DNA from: Cupriavidus taiwanensis LMG 19424
GTDB taxonomy: Bacteria; Pseudomonadota; Gammaproteobacteria; Burkholderiales; Burkholderiaceae
DNA length: 64,000 nucleotides
Assembly: GCF_000069785.1 (NCBI RefSeq)
Contig: NC_010528.1
Coordinates: 2,294,001-2,358,000, forward strand
Reading direction: 5' to 3'
Notes under the pieces: generated by a model
What the model saw: the letters and a program-made list of their open reading frames with translations, nothing else
Databases searched by the model: none
What the model was told of the DNA's origin: nothing
Shown: piece after piece, positions 47,589 through 56,572 of the stretch
Layout of the letters: each line of letters begins with the position of its first letter
Position numbering within the stretch: the stretch's first letter is position 1
Made by a program: the position numbers and the translations under genes

Positions 47589-49217
47589 TTACAGGCGCAT
47601 GGTGCCGGCCTGGAACAGCCGTGCATCCATCTCGCGCAGGTCCGGCGCCACGGCCACCGGCGCGGCGCACTGGTCGAGCACATCGCGCTGCAGGTCGACC
47701 CCGGGGGCGATCTCGACCAGCGTGAGACACGCTTCACCGCGCTCGCCGGCGCGCATCTCGAACACCGCGCGCTCGGTGATGTACACCACCGGGATGCCCA
47801 GCGATGCCACGTAGGGGCCGTTGAAGCTCAGGTGCGACACCTCTGGGACGACCTTCTTCACGCGGCCTTCGCGCACGATCCGCAAGCTGCCGTCGCCGGC
47901 GCGCACCTCCAGCCCGCCCGCCGTCAGCGTGCCCATGAAGACCACGGCGCGCGCGCTCTGGGTGATGTTGATAAAGCCGCCGACACCGGCAATCAGCGCG
48001 CCCTCGCCTTCGCCGAACTTGCTGACGTTGACGTTGCCCTGGCCGTCCAGTTCGGCCAGGCCCAGGATCGCGAGGTCGATGCCGCCGCCCTCGTAGAAGT
48101 CGAATTGCGCGGGCTGGTCCACCACCGCTTCCGGGTAGGCCGAGGCGCCGAAGCTGAGGCCATCCGCGGGCGTGCCGCCGATGGGGCCGGCTTCGACGGT
48201 CAGGGTGAAGCCGTGCAGCCCCGCCTGGTGCGCCAGCATCCCCACCGCCGCCGGCATGCCCACCCCCAGGTTGACCACCCGCGGCGCGCGCCGCGCCAGT
48301 TCCATCACCGCGCGGCGCTGCACGATGGTGCGCGCGTCGAGGGGCCCGGCCTCGGGCGACGGGGCGGCAGCCTCGTCCACGGCGCCCTCGCCCTGCCACG
48401 GCGTCACGTAGGCGGGGTTGAAGGCCTCGGCGAAGGTCATCTGGTGGTTGGCCGGGTTGTCGCAGACCACCACGTAGTCGACCAGGATGCCGGGCACGTG
48501 GATGGCTTGCAGGATCTCGTGGTGATCGACCAGGCTTTCGACCTGCGCGATCACGATGCCGCCCGAGTTGTGCGCGGCCTGCGCCAGTGCCAGCAGCTCA
48601 TGGTGGAAGGCTTCGCGATGGGTGCTGAGGTTGCCGCGGGCATCGGCGGCGGTGCAGCGGATCAGCGCGCAGTCGATCGGGAAGCTGGGATAGAACAGGT
48701 ATTCGTCGCCGCGGAACTCGACCGCATCGACCCAGCAGGCCCGCCCTTCGGCAATGGCCCGGCGCGCGCGCTGGTTGACCGCGCCGCCGTGGTAGCGCGC
48801 GTCCTGCGCGGTGCGCGGATCGACAAAGGTGTGCAGGCCGATTTTCGTCATCACGCCGGGCTTGCCGCCGGCAATGGCGCGGTACAGGTGGGTCAGCACG
48901 CCCTGCGGCAGGTTGTAGCCTTCGCACTGCTCGGCCATCGCCAGCGAGGCCAGCCGCGTGGCCGAGCGCCAGTGGCCGCCGACCACGGTGGCCGTCATGC
49001 CGGCGTTGCCGAAATGGTTCACCCCGCGCGCGCCGCGGTCGCCCTGTCCGGCCGAATACACCAGCGTCAGGTCGCGCGGCAGGCCGCTGTGCAGGAAGCG
49101 CTGCTCCAGCGCCTCGGTCACGGCCTCGGCGTGGCCAGCGCCGACAAAGCCCGCGCTGGCCACGGTCCAGCCATCCTGCACGAGTGCCGCCGCTTCACGC
49201 GCGGTGATTACCTTCAT
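47589..49217 (-). CDS. pct: Propionate CoA-transferase
   Basis: 542 residues, the length of the Cupriavidus necator enzyme, and I recognise the sequence (MKVITAREAAALVQDGW ... VEAGPIGGTPADGLSFGAS). Class I CoA transferase; the conserved Glu in TVEAGPIGG (about 345) is the likely acyl-carrying residue. It moves CoA between acetyl-, propionyl-, lactyl- and related acyl groups. Start at 49217. Divergent from an IclR regulator, which probably controls it. Used in industry work on polyesters, but here the native role is organic-acid use. Confidence 0.95.
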   Translation of the reverse strand: MKVITAREAAALVQDGWTVASAGFVGAGHAEAVTEALEQRFLHSGLPRDLTLVYSAGQGDRGARGVNHFGNAGMTATVVGGHWRSATRLASLAMAEQCEGYNLPQGVLTHLYRAIAGGKPGVMTKIGLHTFVDPRTAQDARYHGGAVNQRARRAIAEGRACWVDAVEFRGDEYLFYPSFPIDCALIRCTAADARGNLSTHREAFHHELLALAQAAHNSGGIVIAQVESLVDHHEILQAIHVPGILVDYVVVCDNPANHQMTFAEAFNPAYVTPWQGEGAVDEAAAPSPEAGPLDARTIVQRRAVMELARRAPRVVNLGVGMPAAVGMLAHQAGLHGFTLTVEAGPIGGTPADGLSFGASAYPEAVVDQPAQFDFYEGGGIDLAILGLAELDGQGNVNVSKFGEGEGALIAGVGGFINITQSARAVVFMGTLTAGGLEVRAGDGSLRIVREGRVKKVVPEVSHLSFNGPYVASLGIPVVYITERAVFEMRAGERGEACLTLVEIAPGVDLQRDVLDQCAAPVAVAPDLREMDARLFQAGTMRL

Positions 49218-49405
49218 CGCTGTCTCCGGTTCTGGTCGTACCGTCCCGCATCGCTGGCGGCACGCTTTCCGTGAATTCGTTTTGCGAACATTTGTTCGGA
49301 AAACGCTATCATACGGAGAGGCTGCCGGTCGGCGCAAGCCCTCCGCGACGGCCTCGACAACACGTGCCCCATCGTCCATTTCACGCCATTCCCTGCCAAC
49401 GCCCC
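49218..49405. promoter_or_regulatory. pct/iclR divergent control region
   Basis: It contains an inverted repeat CGAACA-TT-TGTTCG (49285-49298). For iclR, -35 TTGCGA (49283-49288) and -10 TATCAT (49307-49312) with an 18-bp spacer overlap the palindrome, so a bound IclR would repress itself and could affect pct. Confidence 0.65.
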
Positions 49406-50185
49406 ATGCCGCAAGCCGAAACCGCCAAGAAGGACGAACTGCTGGAATCGCTGAGCAAGGGCCTGGCGCTGCTGCGCCTGCTGGGCGCCGGCGCGGAGCG
49501 CCTGACCATGCAGGAGGTTGCCGACCAGCTCGACGTGACCCGCGCCGCCGCGCGCCGGCTGCTGCTCACGCTCGAGCACAACGGCTACGTGGCCCAGGAC
49601 GGCCGCCACTTCGCGCTGACGCCGCGGGTGATGGAGCTGGGCTACGCCTACTTTGCCTCGATGAGCCTGCCGCAGATGGCGCGGCCTTACCTGCAGCAGT
49701 TGTGCGAGACCCAGGGCGAAAGCTGCTCGCTGGGCGTGCTCGATGCCGAATCAGTGGTGCTGGTGGCGCGCGAGGAGCCGCGCCAGCTGCTGCGGGTGGA
49801 CATGGCGCTGGGGCGGCGCATGCCGGCGTACGCGCACTCGCTGGGACGGGTGCTGCTGGCCGGCCTGGATGACACCGCGCTGGAGGCTTACCTGGCCGGC
49901 GCGACGCTGCGCAAGCTGACGCCGTTCACGGTCAGCTCGCGCACCACGCTGGCACGCACGCTGCGCCAGGTGCGCGCCGACGGCTATTGCGTGCTGGTCA
50001 GCGAACTGGTCGATGGCTATGCCGGGATCTCGGTGCCGCTGCGCGACCAGGCCGGCAAGGTGGTGGCCGGGCTGGGCTTCAGCATGGTGCTGGGCAGCCG
50101 CGACCGGGCCTACCTGGAAGCGCGCTTCCTGGCGCCGCTGCGCGAGGCCGCCGCCCGCATCGAAGCCATCCTGCAGGCGCGCTGA
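49406..50185 (+). CDS. IclR-family transcriptional regulator
   Basis: 259 residues. N-terminal winged HTH (LTMQEVADQLDVTRAAARRLLLTLEHNGYV) and the effector domain (DSxSLGVLDAESVVLVAR... SHSLGRVLLA) of the PcaR/PobR branch. Divergent from pct with the palindrome between them, so the most likely target is pct. Start at 49406. Confidence 0.93.
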   Translation: MPQAETAKKDELLESLSKGLALLRLLGAGAERLTMQEVADQLDVTRAAARRLLLTLEHNGYVAQDGRHFALTPRVMELGYAYFASMSLPQMARPYLQQLCETQGESCSLGVLDAESVVLVAREEPRQLLRVDMALGRRMPAYAHSLGRVLLAGLDDTALEAYLAGATLRKLTPFTVSSRTTLARTLRQVRADGYCVLVSELVDGYAGISVPLRDQAGKVVAGLGFSMVLGSRDRAYLEARFLAPLREAAARIEAILQAR

Positions 50186-50538
50186 GCCGCGCCCGGCCCA
50201 TGTAGAAAAGCCCCGCGTGCCGGGGAGGCAGCGGGGCTCAAGCGGTAGCGGGGCAATCGGTTCGACCACCCACGCATCGATCTTGGCGCATCGTGCCGGC
50301 CCGGGCATCCCCCAAATGTGGGCCATTGCATGCGCCGTGGCTGGCAGGCCGCAGACGCGCCCGGCAAAGCCAGTCAATCATGGCCTTGTCACACGCTGGC
50401 AGGAATCCGGGTTTTCGCCGAGCGGGTTTTCGCCAGCTTCCGGCGGGCGCCCGGATGCGGTCTACTGGTCTCACATCGACGCCCCTGGCACCGCCAACGC
50501 CGGATTGCCACCGCCGATGGTGCTGCAACACTAGTCCA
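50186..50538. other. Intergenic region after iclR
   Basis: About 350 bp. It begins with a hairpin AGCCCCGC...GCGGGGCT (50209-50238) without a T-run, perhaps a weak terminator. No convincing gene up to the small membrane ORF. Confidence 0.4.
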
Positions 50539-50556
50539 ATGACCGGGAGACAGACC

Positions 50557-50667
50557 ATGGTGACGAAAAAAGAAGAGGCTTTCGTACTGAAGAACCTTCT
50601 CGCCCTTGCCGCGGTGGAAACCGTGGGCGGCGCCATCGCCCTGAGCATGGTCTTCCACCTGATCTGA
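50557..50667 (+). CDS. Small membrane protein, unknown
   Basis: 36 residues: a charged MVTKKEEAF then one hydrophobic helix (VLKNLLALAAVETVGGAIALSMVF). CGGGAG is about seven bases upstream of the ATG. No family recognised; small but with a ribosome-binding site. Confidence 0.45.
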   Translation: MVTKKEEAFVLKNLLALAAVETVGGAIALSMVFHLI

Positions 50668-50703
50668 AGCACGGGTCCGGCGCCCGGCCGGCGCCGGGCC
50701 GGA

Positions 50704-51066
50704 TCATTCGTCGACAATCACCTCGAAGCCGCCAAAGATCATCCGCTGCCCGTCGAACGGCATCGGGTCCATGCCCTCCTTCAGCCGCGGGTCTGCCATC
50801 GCCGCCTTCATGCCGCTGTCGCGCTTTTCGCGTGACGGCCACAGGATCCACGAGAACACCACGGCTTCATCGTCCTTGCGTTGCACCGCCATCGTAAAGG
50901 ACGTGACCTTGCCTTCCGGCACATCGTCTCCCCAGCACTCCACCACCTGCAGTGCACCGTGTTCCTTGAACACCGCGGCGGCCCGTTGCGCCACCTGGCG
51001 ATAGCGGTCGCGATTGGCCTGGGAAACGGCGAGCACGAATCCGTCGATATAGGACATGGGCATCAC
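50704..51066 (-). CDS. DUF1428-family protein
   Basis: About 118-120 residues. MSYIDGFVLAVSQANRDRYRQVAQRAAAVFKEHGALQVVECWGDDVPEGK and FSWILWPSREKRDSG are classical DUF1428, a ferredoxin-like dimer related to monooxygenase folds, function unknown. Confidence 0.85.
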   Translation of the reverse strand: MMPMSYIDGFVLAVSQANRDRYRQVAQRAAAVFKEHGALQVVECWGDDVPEGKVTSFTMAVQRKDDEAVVFSWILWPSREKRDSGMKAAMADPRLKEGMDPMPFDGQRMIFGGFEVIVDE

Positions 51067-51272
51067 TCCTGTTCAGGGTAGATCGGTCGCGTCCGGCCGG
51101 ACGCGAATGCATCTGACTACCATAGTGCATCGCCGCGATTCTTCCCGGACGGCATGGCGTTGACGGGCACCCGCGGGGATCAAAGTTCTGTCATCGGCAC
51201 GTCACCACCCCTTCCTACACTCGCCTGGCTCCGGCTCGCAGCAGCCGCCACCACAACCAGCCAGGTGATTCC

Positions 51273-51467
51273 ATGCTTCCCCGCAGACTGCCCACCACCC
51301 TGGCCGCGATGCTGATCGCGGCGGCCTTGCTGTCCGCCTGCGGCGGCGACGGCGGCCCCACCCTGTCCCCCAGTGCAACGCTTGCGCCGAGCGCCCAGCC
51401 GGTCAAGCCCGGACAGCCAGGCAAGCCCGACCAGCGGCCCGATCCGGTGATCCGCTGCGCGCCCTGA
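51273..51467 (+). CDS. Small lipoprotein
   Basis: 64 residues. Signal peptide with lipobox LLSAC, then a Gly/Pro/Ser-rich tail (GGDGGPTLSPS..., QPVKPGQPGKPDQRP). Located 38 bp before plcN and co-directional, so possibly a small accessory to the phospholipase. Family unknown. Confidence 0.6.
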   Translation: MLPRRLPTTLAAMLIAAALLSACGGDGGPTLSPSATLAPSAQPVKPGQPGKPDQRPDPVIRCAP

Positions 51468-51505
51468 AGCTTCCGCCAGTCTCCACGCCCACTTCCGACA
51501 AGACC

Positions 51506-53749
51506 ATGGTCTCTCGCCGCAAATTCCTGCAGGCAGCAGCCGGCACCGGTTTCGCCGCTGCCGCGCTGGCCGCGTTTCCGCCCAGCATCCGCAAGGCCCT
51601 GGCCATCCCGGCCAACAATGCCACCGGCACCATCCAGGATGTCGAGCACGTGGTGATCCTGATGCAGGAGAACCGTTCCTTCGACCACTATTTCGGCACG
51701 CTGCGCGGCGTGCGCGGCTTCGGCGACCGCTTTGGCATCCCGCTGCCCGGTGCGCGCCAGGTATGGCAGCAACAGCGCGCCAACGGCGCGGTGCTGACGC
51801 CGTACCACCTCGACGGCACCAGCAACAACGCCCAGCGCGCCGCCGGCACCCCGCACGCATGGCTGGACAGCCAGCAGGCCTGGGACCACGGCCGCATGGC
51901 CAACTGGCCGACGTACAAGACCAGCACGTCGATGGGCTACTTCCGGGAGCAGGAGATCCCGTTCCAGTTCGCGCTGGCCAACGCCTTCACGCTGTGCGAT
52001 GCGTACCACTGCTCGATGCACACCGGCACCGACGCGAACCGCGCGTTCCACCTGACCGGCACCAATGGCCCCACCGCCGCCAACGTCGCCTTCGTCAACA
52101 ACGAGTGGGACGCGATCGACGGCCTGCCGGCCTCGGCCAACACCGGCTACACCTGGAAGACCTATGCCGAGCGCCTGGAAGACGCCGGCATCAGCTGGAT
52201 CTGCTACCAGAACATGCCCGACGAATGGGGCGACAACATGCTGGGCGCGTTCCAGCAGTTCCGCAAGGCCAACCTGGCATCGGGCTATCCGGTCTCCAGC
52301 GGCGGCGCGCCGGGCGCGCCCTATGCCAACACCGGGCAGCCGTTGCCGTACCACGCCTACGATGCCGCCACCGACAACCCCGGCAACCCGCTTTACAAGG
52401 GCGTGGCCAACACCCTGCCCGGCAGCCGGCCCGACGAGTATCTCGATGCCTTCCGCCGCGACATCCGCGAAGGCAGGCTGCCGCAGGTGTCGTGGATCAA
52501 CGCGCCATCGATCTATTGCGAGCATCCCGGCCCGTCGAGCCCGGTGCAGGGTGCCTGGTTCCTGCAGGAGGTGCTTGACGCCCTGACCGCGGTGCCCGAG
52601 GTCTGGAGCAAGACCGTGCTGCTGGTCAACTTCGACGAGAACGATGGCTATTTCGATCACGTCCCCTCGCCCTCGGCACCGTCGGTCAATCCGGACAAGA
52701 CGCTCGCCGGCAAGTCGACGCTGAGCGATGCCGAGATGCAGGCCGAGTACTTCAAGCAGCCGGCGCCGCCGGGCAGCCGGACCCAGCCCGCGGCGGACGG
52801 CCGCGTCTTCGGCCCGGGACCGCGCGTGCCGTTGTACGTGATCTCGCCGTGGAGCCGCGGCGGCTGGGTCAACTCTCAGGTGTTCGACCACACTTCCGTG
52901 CTGCGCTTCCTGGAAGCGCGCTTCGGCGTGGCCGAGCCCCATATCAGCCCGTTCCGCCGCGCCGTGTGCGGCGACCTGACCAGCGCCTTCAATTTCAAGA
53001 CGCCCAATAACGAGGCGCTGCCCACGCTGGGCGGCCGCACCACGCGCAGCGACGCCGACCAGCTGCGCCGCGCGCAGCAGGCCCTGCCGGCCGTGCCGCT
53101 GCCCGCCGACATGCAACTGCCGCAGCAAGCGGCCGGCACGCGCCCGTCGCGCGCGTTGCCGTACGAACTGCACACCAGCGCGCGCTGCAGCGCCGTGGGC
53201 CAGGTCGAACTGGTGTTCGCCAACACCGGCACGCAGGCCGCGGTGTTCCACGTCTACGACCGCCACCACCTGGAACGCATTCCGCGCCGCTATGTGGTCG
53301 AGGCCGGCAAGTGGCTCAGCGATAGCTGGAACGCCTTCCAGGACAATGGCGGCCAATACGACCTGTGGGTGCTCGGGCCCAACGGCTTCCATCGCCATTT
53401 CCGCGGCGACACCCGCCGCATCGGCGAGACCGGCATCGCCCCCGAGATCCGCGTCTGCTACGACATTGCCAACGGCGATGTCTATGTCGACCTGATCAAC
53501 GCCGGCGGCCGCGCCTGCCACTTCCACATCGAGCCGCTGGCCTACCGCGGCGACGGCCCGTGGAAAGCCACCGTCGGCGCCAACGGCAGCAAGTCGCAGC
53601 ACTGGCAGCTGGAGCAGAGCGGGCAATGGTATGACTTCGCGGTGACCTGCGACACCGATCCGGCCTTCTACCGCCGCTTCGCCGGCCGCGTGGAAACCGG
53701 CCGGCATACGGTGAGCGATCCGGCGATGGGGATGGCGGCGCAGGGCTGA
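51506..53749 (+). CDS. plcN: Phosphocholine-specific phospholipase C
   Basis: 747 residues. Twin-arginine signal (SRRKFLQAAAGTGFAAAALA), phosphoesterase domain with VVILMQENRSFDHYFGTLRGVRGFGDR and VNFDENDGYFDH, metal residues; then two C-terminal DUF756 domains (about 540-740). Exported folded by Tat. It hydrolyses phosphatidylcholine and gives phosphate/choline under phosphate limitation in related bacteria. Confidence 0.93.
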   Translation: MVSRRKFLQAAAGTGFAAAALAAFPPSIRKALAIPANNATGTIQDVEHVVILMQENRSFDHYFGTLRGVRGFGDRFGIPLPGARQVWQQQRANGAVLTPYHLDGTSNNAQRAAGTPHAWLDSQQAWDHGRMANWPTYKTSTSMGYFREQEIPFQFALANAFTLCDAYHCSMHTGTDANRAFHLTGTNGPTAANVAFVNNEWDAIDGLPASANTGYTWKTYAERLEDAGISWICYQNMPDEWGDNMLGAFQQFRKANLASGYPVSSGGAPGAPYANTGQPLPYHAYDAATDNPGNPLYKGVANTLPGSRPDEYLDAFRRDIREGRLPQVSWINAPSIYCEHPGPSSPVQGAWFLQEVLDALTAVPEVWSKTVLLVNFDENDGYFDHVPSPSAPSVNPDKTLAGKSTLSDAEMQAEYFKQPAPPGSRTQPAADGRVFGPGPRVPLYVISPWSRGGWVNSQVFDHTSVLRFLEARFGVAEPHISPFRRAVCGDLTSAFNFKTPNNEALPTLGGRTTRSDADQLRRAQQALPAVPLPADMQLPQQAAGTRPSRALPYELHTSARCSAVGQVELVFANTGTQAAVFHVYDRHHLERIPRRYVVEAGKWLSDSWNAFQDNGGQYDLWVLGPNGFHRHFRGDTRRIGETGIAPEIRVCYDIANGDVYVDLINAGGRACHFHIEPLAYRGDGPWKATVGANGSKSQHWQLEQSGQWYDFAVTCDTDPAFYRRFAGRVETGRHTVSDPAMGMAAQG

Positions 53750-53778
53750 GGCAGCGGGCCCGCACCGCCGCGCGTGGT

Positions 53779-54357
53779 TCAACCGTCCTGCGCCGCGCGC
53801 TGTCCCGCCGCGCCCGCGACGGCTCGCGACGCGCCGGGTTCCGCCAGCGCCGACTGCAGCCACTGCGTCCATGCCGGCATCATCGCGGCACCCATTGCCG
53901 CCGCTTGCCCCGCGCAGGTCTTGCCAGCCTCCTGCCAGTCCGTCAGCGCGCGCAGCAGCGCCAGGCCGATGTCGTTGCCGTCGCGCGCCTCGCCCAGGTC
54001 TTCGAGATAGCGCGCCAGGGCCTCGCGCACGGCATCGTTGTAGCCGGCCCTGGCCTGCGCCGCGCGCGCGGCGAGGTCGGCCTCGATCGCATCCAGGCCA
54101 CGCCACGCCTGCGCGACGCCGGCAAGGTCGAGGCGGTCGCGCTGCGCGCGCCACCATTGCGCCTGCTGCGCGGCACGTTCCTCGGCATATCGGTTCAGCA
54201 CGGCCAGCGCCTGGCGCGCCGGCGCCCGCGCCGCGCCAGGATCGGCAGCGCTGAAGGGCGCCTGCGCGAGCGCGGTGGCGGCATGCAGGTGGCACAGGGT
54301 CAGGTCCAGCGCCGTACGGATGGCGCTTTCCCATTGGGCTTGCAGGATGGAAAGCAT
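53779..54357 (-). CDS. Phasin-like granule-associated protein (putative)
   Basis: 192 residues, helical and amphipathic, with no signal or membrane helix. Ala/Gln-rich helices like WESAIRTALDLTLCHLHAATALAQAPF resemble PHA phasins, and the next gene is a PHB depolymerase-like esterase, which fits. Start at 54357 follows AAGGAGATCCGCC. It could also be another helical protein. Confidence 0.55.
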   Translation of the reverse strand: MLSILQAQWESAIRTALDLTLCHLHAATALAQAPFSAADPGAARAPARQALAVLNRYAEERAAQQAQWWRAQRDRLDLAGVAQAWRGLDAIEADLAARAAQARAGYNDAVREALARYLEDLGEARDGNDIGLALLRALTDWQEAGKTCAGQAAAMGAAMMPAWTQWLQSALAEPGASRAVAGAAGQRAAQDG

Positions 54358-54407
54358 GGCGGATCTCCTTGCGGAAAGTGCATCGGATGGGAGCGAACGC
54401 GCGGCGC

Positions 54408-55463
54408 TCACTGGGGTGCGGCGCCGAGTCGGCGGACCATGCGCATGACCGCGGCCATCTGCGGCGCCTCGCGCGAGAAAAAGTCAGGCTGGGCCGGGTC
54501 GTCGCTGGTATAGCCCCAGAAGTCCCAGCAGCCCAGCGGGTTATGCCGCGACGCGCCGACCTGCGGGAACAGCACCACGATGCGGTTGGCCTCGGCACTC
54601 TCCAGGTAGCCGGCGCCGCGCACGAAGCGTTCGCCGATAGCGCCCGCGCCCTGCAGGCAGCCATGGAAGGCCACGTGCACGCGGCAAGCCGCCCCACCGC
54701 CATCGGCGCCGCACTCGCGCGGCACGTAGACATAACCGCTGTCGGCAAGCAGCGCCTTGCCGCCGGGATCGAAGGCACGCTGGTCAAAGCGCAGCAGCTC
54801 GCCCGCCGGCCGTGCCGCCGGCTGCAGCGTTCCGTAGATCCACTGCAGGATCTGCCGTGCCTGCTCGAGCCCGCAGTTGTTGATGAAAGGCGACGCGCTG
54901 ACCGCGCAGGCGGCATCGCCCGACTGGCTGGTGATGAAGGCATGTCCGGCCGCGACATCGGACACGTACTGCAGCTGCGATGCCGGCACGCCGGCCAGCG
55001 CGTAGAAGCGCCCCACCTGCGCGGCGACGCGCGGCAGCACGGTCTGGTCGCGCGTGCCGGCAAACACGTAGACGCGCTGGCGCGCCAGGTTCTGCACCGC
55101 GTCGATGCGGCCGTCGCGGGCAAAGGTGCGCGCCGCGTCCAGCGCCGCCTGCGCGTCCGGGCCGGTATCGCCGACCGGCTGCATGCATTGGGTCGCGGCC
55201 GCGGTAGCGGGCGGCGTGGGCACGAACAGGCCGGCGCAGTAGAACGGCCCGCCCGCGACCACGCCGACGCCGGCCATGGTGCCGGAGTACGCGACGTGGA
55301 ATTGCGTGGCCATGAACGCGCCGGAAGACAGCCCCGACACCGAGGTCTGCCCCAGGTCCGCACCCAGCGCGGGCAGCGCCTGCGCGACGACGCCTGCGCT
55401 GGCGCAAAGCGCGCAGGCCGCGGCAAGTGCCCGCAGGCGGGCGATTGGCTTGCATCGAATCAT
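54408..55463 (-). CDS. Poly(3-hydroxybutyrate) depolymerase-like esterase
   Basis: 351 residues. A signal-like N-terminus (about 1-33) followed by an alpha/beta hydrolase with the catalytic box GLSSGAFMATQF (Ser in LSSGA) and late HVAFHGCLQGAG oxyanion segment, the pattern of type I PHB depolymerases without a substrate-binding domain; related Cupriavidus PhaZd enzymes lack the domain too. Catalytic Asp/His are consistent. A shared promoter element lies at 55578-55597 upstream of the ATG. The phasin-like gene follows. Confidence 0.82.
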   Translation of the reverse strand: MIRCKPIARLRALAAACALCASAGVVAQALPALGADLGQTSVSGLSSGAFMATQFHVAYSGTMAGVGVVAGGPFYCAGLFVPTPPATAAATQCMQPVGDTGPDAQAALDAARTFARDGRIDAVQNLARQRVYVFAGTRDQTVLPRVAAQVGRFYALAGVPASQLQYVSDVAAGHAFITSQSGDAACAVSASPFINNCGLEQARQILQWIYGTLQPAARPAGELLRFDQRAFDPGGKALLADSGYVYVPRECGADGGGAACRVHVAFHGCLQGAGAIGERFVRGAGYLESAEANRIVVLFPQVGASRHNPLGCWDFWGYTSDDPAQPDFFSREAPQMAAVMRMVRRLGAAPQ

Positions 55464-55577
55464 GATGGCTCCAGCACGGCGACAGGAATCGAAAGGCCGG
55501 ACGGGTCGCGGCAGGCAGCACGCCGGTCGCCATGCGGCGGCTGCGTGGACCATTTTCCGGAGGCGCCCCCGCGCCGT

Positions 55578-55597
55578 GCCATTGGGCAAATGCGGTA
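55578..55597 (-). promoter_or_regulatory. Shared upstream element, copy for the depolymerase
   Basis: Read on the minus strand TACCGCATTTGCCCAATGGC, 115 bp before the PHB depolymerase start codon. The same 20 bases occur on the plus strand at 56406-56425, before the repeat-protein gene. Both copies point toward the gene they precede. Confidence 0.7.
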
Positions 55598-55621
55598 GCG
55601 CGCCACAGTGCCCCGCACCCG

Positions 55622-56064
55622 CTACGCATCGCAGGCCTGGTCCTGCGGCAGCGCCAGCCATCCGTTGTGCACGCACTGGAACAGCAAGGCGCAGACATTG
55701 CCCGCGCCCGCCTTCTGCAGCAGCCGGGCCCGATGCGTGCGCGCGGTCTGGTCGCTGATGCCCAGCGCCCGCGCGATTTCCTTGTCGCTCAGGCCGCGCC
55801 CGAGCCATTCCAGATATTCGCGCTCGCGTTCCGAGAATGGATTATCCGCGGCTGCCGTCCCGCTTTTTTAAACAGCCCGTGCTGGCGCGCGAGATAGTAC
55901 ATGGTCAATTGCGATGATTTTCGCAATTGCATTTTCGCGAGCAGATGCTCACGGTGCTTTCGCGCCGTGGAAACGGAAAATGAAAGACGTGCGGCGATCT
56001 CGCGATCGCTCATGCCGCGGGCAATGCAGGCGAGCACCGTCTCTTCCCGAGTGGTGAGGTTCAT
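55622..56064 (-). pseudogene. LuxR-type double HTH regulator split by a frameshift
   Basis: From ATG 56064 a 91-residue frame encodes one LuxR-type HTH (NLTTREETVLACIARGMSDREIAARLSFSVSTARKH). Past a run of six A (revcomp near 55863-55868) the -1 frame continues with a second HTH (PFSEREREYLEWLGRGLSDKEIARALGISDQTARTH) and stops at 55622. One extra A would fuse them into a 146-residue tandem-HTH regulator. The second frame has no start of its own. Could be a pseudogene, sequencing error or homopolymer slippage. Confidence 0.7.
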
Positions 56065-56572
56065 GCGGAGGACTCCATGCGATGGAACGGATGGGTTCCG
56101 TCGCAGGAGCGGCAGCCGCGCGTCTATCTGTGCATCAATGCATCACAGGACCCTTCGTGCAAGGCTAGTGCGGACCTACGAGCGGAACCGGGGACAGCCC
56201 GGTCGGGCTCCAGATCACTGCTTTTGTTTTCGATGTCTTGCGCTGTTGCGCCGGCATGGGATTGCGCACTACCCGACGGTGCGATACGGAATTTCCGGAT
56301 GCCGGCAGCAGAGGCGAATTCTAGGTGCTGGTTTTTATATTTAAAAGCCAATTCATGCTGCGCGATATTTAATTCTGATTGTTGCCAGGCATTATCCACT
56401 GCCAATACCGCATTTGCCCAATGGCGGCGGCGCGGGCCGAAAACCAAGAATGATTCCACCTGTCCGGGTGCCGCTCCGATGCACGGCAACGCGGCAGGCG
56501 CGGAGATCGGGCCAGCCATGCGCAGCCCGCCGCCTTGTTCCTCCCTCTACGCAGTCATTCAAAGGAGTCGTC
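56065..56572. other. Intergenic region between LuxR-type and repeat-protein genes
   Basis: About 500 bp, A+T-rich between about 56220 and 56410, a sign of regulatory DNA. It holds the second copy of the shared element. No gene recognised. Confidence 0.55.
56406..56425 (+). promoter_or_regulatory. Shared upstream element, copy for the repeat-protein operon
   Basis: TACCGCATTTGCCCAATGGC, identical to the reverse complement of 55578-55597, 148 bp before the ATG at 56573. Similarity continues a few bases with GCGCGGG on the downstream side. A candidate binding site of the LuxR-type regulator between the copies. Confidence 0.7.

Noticed and set aside
50485..50499. Possible sigma-54 promoter before the 36-residue gene
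   Set aside because: TGGCACCGCCAACGC has the GG-N10-GC spacing but the -12 block is poor; one weak match is expected by chance in G+C-rich DNA.
51215..55426. Very long open frame on the minus strand under plcN
   Set aside because: Low-complexity Arg/Ala/Pro composition with no motif; it is the antisense shadow of plcN and neighbours, which have strong family matches.
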